NCBI RefSeq assembly: GCF_016518545.1
Contig: NZ_JACVTO010000003.1
Location: 248,001-312,000, forward strand
Length of the DNA: 64,000 bases
Source: Pseudomonas sp. S30
Lineage (GTDB): Bacteria > Pseudomonadota > Gammaproteobacteria > Pseudomonadales > Pseudomonadaceae
Reading direction: 5' to 3'
The position numbers and the translations under genes were made by a program. The stretch's first letter is position 1; each line of letters opens with the position of its first letter. The notes under the pieces are model-generated. The model made no database searches, was not told the DNA's origin, and saw nothing but the letters and a program-made list of their open reading frames with translations. Of this stretch, positions 59,644-64,000 are shown piece by piece.

Positions 59644-60491
59644 GGGTTCACCTCGTGACGTGGACGGCCGTAGGCCTGAGTGATGCGGTCGATCACCACC
59701 GCGAGGATGACGATGGCCAGGCCCGCTTCCAGGCCGCGGCCGACGTTGAGGGTCTGGATGCCCACCAGCACGTCCTCGCCCAGGCCGCGGGCGCCGATCA
59801 TCGAGGCGATCACCACCATGGACAGGGCCATCATGGTGGTCTGGTTGATGCCAGCCATGATGCTCGGCAGCGCCAGCGGCAGCTGCACGCCGAACAGTTG
59901 CTGCCAGCGATTGGCGCCGAAGGCGTTGATCGCCTCCATCACCTCGCGGTCGACCTGGCGAATGCCCAGGTCGGTCAGGCGGATCAGCGGCGGCGCGGCA
60001 TAGATGACGGTAGCGAAGATCGCCGGCACCTTGCCCAGGCCGAACAGCATCAGCACCGGGATCAGGTACACGAAGCTGGGCATGGTCTGCATGATGTCCA
60101 GCAGAGGCATCAGCACCGCGCGCAGGCGGTTGCTGCGCGCCGAGAGGATGCCCAGGGGGATGCCGACGAGCACCGAGATCAAGGTGGCCACCAGCATCAG
60201 CGCCAGGGTCTGCATGAGCTTGTCCCACAGCCCGACCGCGCCCACCAGGAACAGCAGCCCGACGATCACCAGGGTCGGCAGCAGGCGCCGCGTGGCGTGC
60301 CAGGCCAGCACGCCGACCAGCGCCAGCATCAGCCACCAGGGCGTGGCACGCAGCAGGCCTTCGAGGTTGACGATGGCCCACAGCAGGGTGTCGGAGATGT
60401 GCCGGAACACATCGCCGTAATTGGTCACCAATGCATCGACCCAGCCATTGACCCAGTCGGCGATGGAGAACGTGAGGTTGTCAGGAAACAT
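59640..60491 (-). CDS. hutW: ABC transporter permease HutW
   Basis: This 283-residue ProW-type permease has about six or seven helices, with the family segments [20 protein letters not shown] ([20 protein letters not shown]), [20 protein letters not shown] and the EAA loop [20 protein letters not shown]. An ATG at 60491 is preferred to a GTG nine bases upstream. It lies 26 bp after hutX and overlaps hutV. Confidence 0.92.
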   Translation of the reverse strand: MFPDNLTFSIADWVNGWVDALVTNYGDVFRHISDTLLWAIVNLEGLLRATPWWLMLALVGVLAWHATRRLLPTLVIVGLLFLVGAVGLWDKLMQTLALMLVATLISVLVGIPLGILSARSNRLRAVLMPLLDIMQTMPSFVYLIPVLMLFGLGKVPAIFATVIYAAPPLIRLTDLGIRQVDREVMEAINAFGANRWQQLFGVQLPLALPSIMAGINQTTMMALSMVVIASMIGARGLGEDVLVGIQTLNVGRGLEAGLAIVILAVVIDRITQAYGRPRHEVNP

Positions 60492-60517
60492 AGGCTGCAC
60501 TCATCAGGTGAGGACGC

Positions 60518-61486
60518 TCACAGCGCCGCGGAGATCTTCTTGGCAGCGTCCGGATCGACCCAGGCCTGCCACACCTCAGGATGTTCCTTGAGGAAACGCT
60601 TTGCCAGTTTCGCCGACTCGATGCGCTCCTTGCTCATGCGCCCCAGGTTCTGGTTGAGCAGGTCGAGCGGGATGTTGACCTTCTCCAGCACGGCCACCAG
60701 TTCGGGCGCCTGGTCGTGGAACGCCTTGGACAGCCCGACCTTGATCGACACGGTCTTGTCGACCCCGGGCTTCTCTTCGAGCTTGACCAGGTCCACCTGG
60801 CCCATCAGCGGGGTGGGCGTCCAGTAGTAGAGCAGGATCGGCTCGCCGCGCTTGTAGCTCGACAACGCTGCGGCATCCAGCGCCGGGCCGGTGCCGGGAC
60901 GGAAGTTGGTGTAGCTGCCTTCCAGGCCGTAGTCCTTGAGCATCTGGGTGTTGTCCAGCTCGCAGGTCCAGCCGGCCGGGCAGTTGTAGAAGCGGCCCTT
61001 GCTCGGCTCCTCCGGGTCCCGGAACACGCTGGCGTACTTGGCCAGGTCGGCGACACGCTTGAGATCGGGGGCCTTAGCTTCCAGCTTGCGCTTGGCATCG
61101 CCCTCGATCACATAACGCGGCACGTACCAGCCTTCCTCCGCGCCGACCACCGGGGCGCCGACACCGACCACCTTGCCGGCCGCCTCGGCCTTCTTCCACA
61201 CTTCGCTGCGTCCCACCCACTCTTCGGCGAACACCTGGATGTCATCGCTGCTCAGGGCGTTCTCCATGGTGATGGAGTTGCCCGGCAGGCTGTCGGTCTT
61301 GCAGCCATAGCCCTTTTCCAGCACGAACTGCATCACGTCGGTGAGCAGCATGCCGCTTTCCCAGTTCAGACCGGCGAACTTGACCGGCTTGCCGGATTCG
61401 CACCAGGTCTCGGCCTGGGCCATACCGGCGCTGCCGAGGAGGCCCAAGGCGAACAGCGAAGCCAGCAAGGTCTTGTTGGTGTTCAT
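60518..61486 (-). CDS. hutX: ABC transporter substrate-binding protein HutX
   Basis: This 322-residue OpuAC/ProX-type periplasmic binding protein has a signal peptide ending GMAQA. The mature N-terminus ETWCESGKPVKFAGLNWESG leads into the conserved ligand-site region with aromatic residues (EEGWYVPRYVIEGD, YTNFRPGTGPALDA, YYWTPTPLMGQ). The superfamily mostly binds quaternary amines; hut location suggests histidine. It is first of the hutXWV transporter genes, 106 bp downstream of hutU. Confidence 0.9.
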   Translation of the reverse strand: MNTNKTLLASLFALGLLGSAGMAQAETWCESGKPVKFAGLNWESGMLLTDVMQFVLEKGYGCKTDSLPGNSITMENALSSDDIQVFAEEWVGRSEVWKKAEAAGKVVGVGAPVVGAEEGWYVPRYVIEGDAKRKLEAKAPDLKRVADLAKYASVFRDPEEPSKGRFYNCPAGWTCELDNTQMLKDYGLEGSYTNFRPGTGPALDAAALSSYKRGEPILLYYWTPTPLMGQVDLVKLEEKPGVDKTVSIKVGLSKAFHDQAPELVAVLEKVNIPLDLLNQNLGRMSKERIESAKLAKRFLKEHPEVWQAWVDPDAAKKISAAL

Positions 61487-61592
61487 TGCGTGACGCTCCC
61501 AAACTTTAAGAAGTGGAAATCGGCAGTCCCTGCAAAGAAAGTGGATCTCCCGTAGGTGCGGGGATGCCCGAGGCGCCCCGCCCTGCGATCCT

Positions 61593-63272
61593 TCACCCGG
61601 TGATCATCGGCAGGTTCAGACCCTGCTCTTTGGCGCAGGCCACGGCGATGTCGTACCCCGCGTCGGCATGGCGCATCACGCCGGTGGCCGGATCGTTGGT
61701 CAGCACCCGAGCGATGCGCGCCGCGGCTTCGTCGGTGCCATCGCAGACGATCACCACCCCCGAGTGCTGGGAGAAGCCCATGCCCACGCCGCCGCCATGG
61801 TGCAGCGATACCCAGGTAGCGCCGCCGGCGGTGTTCAACAGGGCGTTGAGCAGCGGCCAGTCGGACACGGCATCGGAGCCGTCCTGCATGGCTTCGGTCT
61901 CGCGATTGGGACTGGCCACGGAACCGGAGTCCAGGTGATCACGGCCGATGACAACGGGTGCCGACAGCTCGCCACTGCGCACCATTTCGTTGAACGCCAG
62001 GCCCAGCTTGGCGCGCTGCCCCAGGCCGACCCAGCAGATACGCGCCGGCAGGCCCTGGAAGGCGATGCGCTCGCGGGCCATGTCCAGCCAGTGGTGCAGG
62101 TGCTCGTCGTCGGGGATCAGCGCCTTGACCTTGGCGTCGGTCTTGTAGATGTCCTGCGGATCGCCCGACAGCGCCGCCCAGCGGAACGGGCCGATGCCAC
62201 GGCAGAACAGCGGGCGGATGTAGGCCGGCACGAAGCCTGGGAAGTCGAAGGCGTTGCTCACGCCCTCCTCCTGGGCCATCTGGCGGATGTTGTTGCCATA
62301 GTCGAAGGTCGGCACACCGGCCTTCTGGAAGTCGAGCATAGCCTGCACGTGCACGGCCATCGAGCGCTTGGCCGCCTTCACCGTGGCGGCCGGGTCCTGC
62401 TTGGCGCGCTCGCGGTACTGCTCCCAGCTCCAGCCGATGGGCAGGTAGCCGTTGAGCGGGTCGTGGGCGCTGGTCTGGTCGGTGACCATGTCCGGGCGCA
62501 CGCCGCGCCTGACCAATTCGGGGAGGATTTCGGCGGCATTGCCGTGCAGGGCGATGGAGATGGCCTTGCCCTCGGCGGTGTATCGGGCGATGCGCGCCAG
62601 GGCGTCGTCCAGGTCGCTGGCCTGCTCGTCGACATAGCGGGTGCGCAGGCGGAAATCGATGCTGGTCTGCTGGCATTCGATGTTCAGCGAACAGGCACCG
62701 GCCAGGGTCGCGGCCAGGGGCTGGGCACCGCCCATGCCACCCAGCCCGGCGGTGAGCACCCAGCGACCGGCCAGGTTGCCCTGATAGTGCTGGCGACCGG
62801 CCTCGACGAAGGTTTCATAGGTGCCCTGGACGATGCCCTGGCTGCCGATGTAGATCCAGCTGCCTGCGGTCATCTGGCCGTACATGGCCAGGCCCTTGGC
62901 ATCCAGTTCGTTGAAGTGCTCCCAGGTGGCCCAGTGCGGCACCAGGTTGGAGTTGGCGATCAGCACGCGCGGCGCATCGCGGTGGGTCTTGAACACGCCG
63001 ACCGGCTTGCCGGACTGCACCAGCAAGGTCTCGTCGTCTTCCAGCGCTTTGAGGCTGGAGACGATTTTGTCGTAGCACTCCCAGTTGCGCGCGGCACGGC
63101 CGATGCCGCCGTACACCACCAGCTCCTTGGGGTTTTCAGCGACCTCCGGGTCGAGGTTGTTCATCAGCATGCGCAGGGGCGCTTCGGTCAGCCAGCTCTT
63201 GGCGTTGAGCTGCGTGCCGCGAGGGGCGCGAATCTCGACGTCGCGGAAGGTGGTGGGCTTTTGGTCAGTCAC
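61593..63272 (-). CDS. hutU: Urocanate hydratase
   Basis: This 559-residue NAD-dependent enzyme converts urocanate to imidazolonepropionate. Motifs: [40 protein letters not shown], the NAD-binding loop [48 protein letters not shown] and [17 protein letters not shown]. The start is GTG at 63272 ([18 protein letters not shown]), with AAGGAG at good distance; the TTG at 63278 is less likely. It is the first gene behind the sigma-54/HutC control region at 63380-63413. Confidence 0.96.
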   Translation of the reverse strand: MTDQKPTTFRDVEIRAPRGTQLNAKSWLTEAPLRMLMNNLDPEVAENPKELVVYGGIGRAARNWECYDKIVSSLKALEDDETLLVQSGKPVGVFKTHRDAPRVLIANSNLVPHWATWEHFNELDAKGLAMYGQMTAGSWIYIGSQGIVQGTYETFVEAGRQHYQGNLAGRWVLTAGLGGMGGAQPLAATLAGACSLNIECQQTSIDFRLRTRYVDEQASDLDDALARIARYTAEGKAISIALHGNAAEILPELVRRGVRPDMVTDQTSAHDPLNGYLPIGWSWEQYRERAKQDPAATVKAAKRSMAVHVQAMLDFQKAGVPTFDYGNNIRQMAQEEGVSNAFDFPGFVPAYIRPLFCRGIGPFRWAALSGDPQDIYKTDAKVKALIPDDEHLHHWLDMARERIAFQGLPARICWVGLGQRAKLGLAFNEMVRSGELSAPVVIGRDHLDSGSVASPNRETEAMQDGSDAVSDWPLLNALLNTAGGATWVSLHHGGGVGMGFSQHSGVVIVCDGTDEAAARIARVLTNDPATGVMRHADAGYDIAVACAKEQGLNLPMITG

Positions 63273-63379
63273 GAACAATGCTCCTTGAACGATCTAGGCA
63301 AACCCGACGAGAGTGGCGGGCCGAGGTTTCACAGCCGCACGAGAGGGACGGCCTATCCACTGTCGCGCACTTGGCTTTA

Positions 63380-63393
63380 CTTGTACATACAAG
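63380..63393 (-). promoter_or_regulatory. HutC-type operator dyad
   Basis: CTTGTACATACAAG is an inverted repeat (CTTGTA/TACAAG with a two-base centre). It resembles the dyad known for the histidine repressor HutC, a GntR-family protein, in P. putida. It lies just downstream of the -12 element of the putative sigma-54 promoter, covering the likely transcription start about 110 bp before hutU. Confidence 0.78.
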
Positions 63394-63397
63394 CATA

Positions 63398-63413
63398 TGC
63401 AATTGGATTGCCA
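63398..63413 (-). promoter_or_regulatory. Sigma-54 promoter of hutU
   Basis: Read on the minus strand the sequence is TGGCAATCCAATTGCA, with GG and GC exactly ten bases apart as in the -24/-12 consensus TGGCAC-N5-TTGCA. Hut expression in Pseudomonas is known to need RpoN with CbrB or NtrC. The site is 126 bp upstream of the hutU start. Confidence 0.8.
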
Positions 63414-63556
63414 AGTTTGCTCGTGCCTTGGAGCAGGCCACTGCGGAGTCGGGAAATCGCCCAGAGAAACCGGGGGTCTCGAGCCGATGAAACATCGCGC
63501 GGGGATCAACGACCTCACGCGGCTGGTCGCCGAAAGCGCCCCTGAGTGGGGCATTC

Positions 63557-63596
63557 GGTAACAAGGCGCGCCAGAATCGGGCAAGCAATGGGTAAC
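63557..63596 (-). promoter_or_regulatory. Possible CbrB/NtrC upstream activating sites
   Basis: On the minus strand GTTACC occurs twice in direct orientation (63596-63591 and 63562-63557), 34 bp apart and about 145-185 bp upstream of the sigma-54 promoter. GTTAC/GTAAC elements are reported for CbrB. The remaining 357 bp between hutD and hutU hold no other gene. Confidence 0.4.
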
Positions 63597-63629
63597 TTTG
63601 GAAGGTGAAACGCGGTTGTCGCTCGAGGG

Positions 63630-64000
63630 TCAGGAACCGAGGGGGCTCAGTTCAATGATGCAGCAGGACCCGCTCGCCGCAACCTCGGTCAAGTGCGTCC
63701 CCTGGCTGACGTGCAGGCAGTCGTAGAGCCCCAGTTCAACCTCCTGGTGCCCGATCCGCACCGCCAGCCCGGCCTGGGCACTGAACACCAGGATCGTCTC
63801 GGCAGTACTGAACAGCCGGGTATCCGCGACCTGCCACTGCAAGCGTGCCTGGTAACGGTCCGGCGCATAGATGAGGTTGAAGTCGCGAATAGGCCCAGCG
63901 GCCAACGTACACTCCACCTGGCTGTCACCAGCGAAGGCGAACGCGTCGAAGGGCTGCAACGCACGGCTCGGTACTTCGTCCACCGTCAGGCGCATGCCTT
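63630..64000 (-). CDS. hutD: HutD family protein, C-terminal part
   Basis: The frame stays open to the right edge, so only the last 123 or so residues of a roughly 190-residue protein are present. The cupin-type HutD pattern is visible: GMRLTVDEVPSRALQPFDAF, FAGDSQVECTLAAGPIRDFN and LYDCLHVSQGTHLTEV. HutD is a conserved protein of hut clusters thought to limit or tune pathway activity, possibly by binding an intermediate such as urocanate or formylglutamate. It precedes hutU on the same strand, separated by the 357-bp control region. Confidence 0.88.
   Translation of the reverse strand, partial: GMRLTVDEVPSRALQPFDAFAFAGDSQVECTLAAGPIRDFNLIYAPDRYQARLQWQVADTRLFSTAETILVFSAQAGLAVRIGHQEVELGLYDCLHVSQGTHLTEVAASGSCCIIELSPLGS

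Noticed and set aside
1..64000. CRISPR array, prophage, insertion sequence or tRNA genes
   Set aside because: No regularly spaced repeats, transposase, integrase, phage structural genes or cloverleaf-like sequences were seen on either strand.

Overview
The window is a GC-rich, densely coding chromosomal segment of a Pseudomonas, most like the P. putida group. The evidence is the set of families and their order: chp/pil chemosensory genes, gshB-tonB-yqgE-ruvX-pyrRB-pyrC', hslVU, a medium-chain-length PHA (mcl-PHA) cluster, ubiE-ubiJ-ubiB, hisIE, tatABC, opgGH and the hut histidine-utilisation cluster. I found no phage, transposase, CRISPR array, rRNA or tRNA.

Layout. 0-9.7 kb: the tail of an unidentified gene, a periplasmic solute-binding protein, the RNA helicase rhlE, yceI with a cytochrome b561, a flavin amine oxidase with an unusual repeat tail, bioA, rsmE and a hemolysin III-type membrane protein. 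9.8-19.0 kb, minus strand: pilG-pilH-pilI-pilJ-chpA-chpC-like, a Chp-type signalling array. 19.3-25.2 kb, plus: gshB, a TonB-like gene, yqgE-ruvX and pyrR-pyrB-pyrC'. 25.3-27.9 kb: hslV-hslU behind a good sigma-32 promoter, then a DUF971 gene. 28.1-32.6 kb: the PHA cluster. 32.8-38.9 kb: ubiquinone genes, hisIE, tatABC and a second rsmE-family gene. 39-43 kb: two tandem chemoreceptors. 43-45.7 kb: a polar amino-acid ABC transporter. 45.9-50.2 kb: opgG-opgH. 50.5-52 kb: dtd and a proline iminopeptidase. 52-64 kb, minus: hutD(partial)-hutU-hutX-hutW-hutV-[HAL-like]-hutH-hutT-hutI-hutG.

Main observations. (1) The PHA cluster is reduced. phaZ is followed 29 bp later by phaD, so the second synthase gene phaC2 is absent. 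The phasin gene phaI is missing too, but a frameshifted 3' remnant of it can be read directly upstream of phaF. (2) The second histidine-ammonia-lyase-like protein lacks exactly the three residues (Ala-Ser-Gly) that form the MIO cofactor, so it should not work as a lyase, although the rest of the fold looks intact. Together with pyrC', a dihydroorotase without metal ligands, this makes two catalytically dead paralogues in one window. (3) The hutU upstream region shows a sigma-54 promoter overlapped by a HutC-type dyad. (4) An intrinsic terminator lies between hslV and hslU. (5) The amine oxidase carries a 34-residue tandem repeat containing a KPGFFxxLFGG motif. I see no wholly new multi-gene system; the rest is core Pseudomonas metabolism and signalling.
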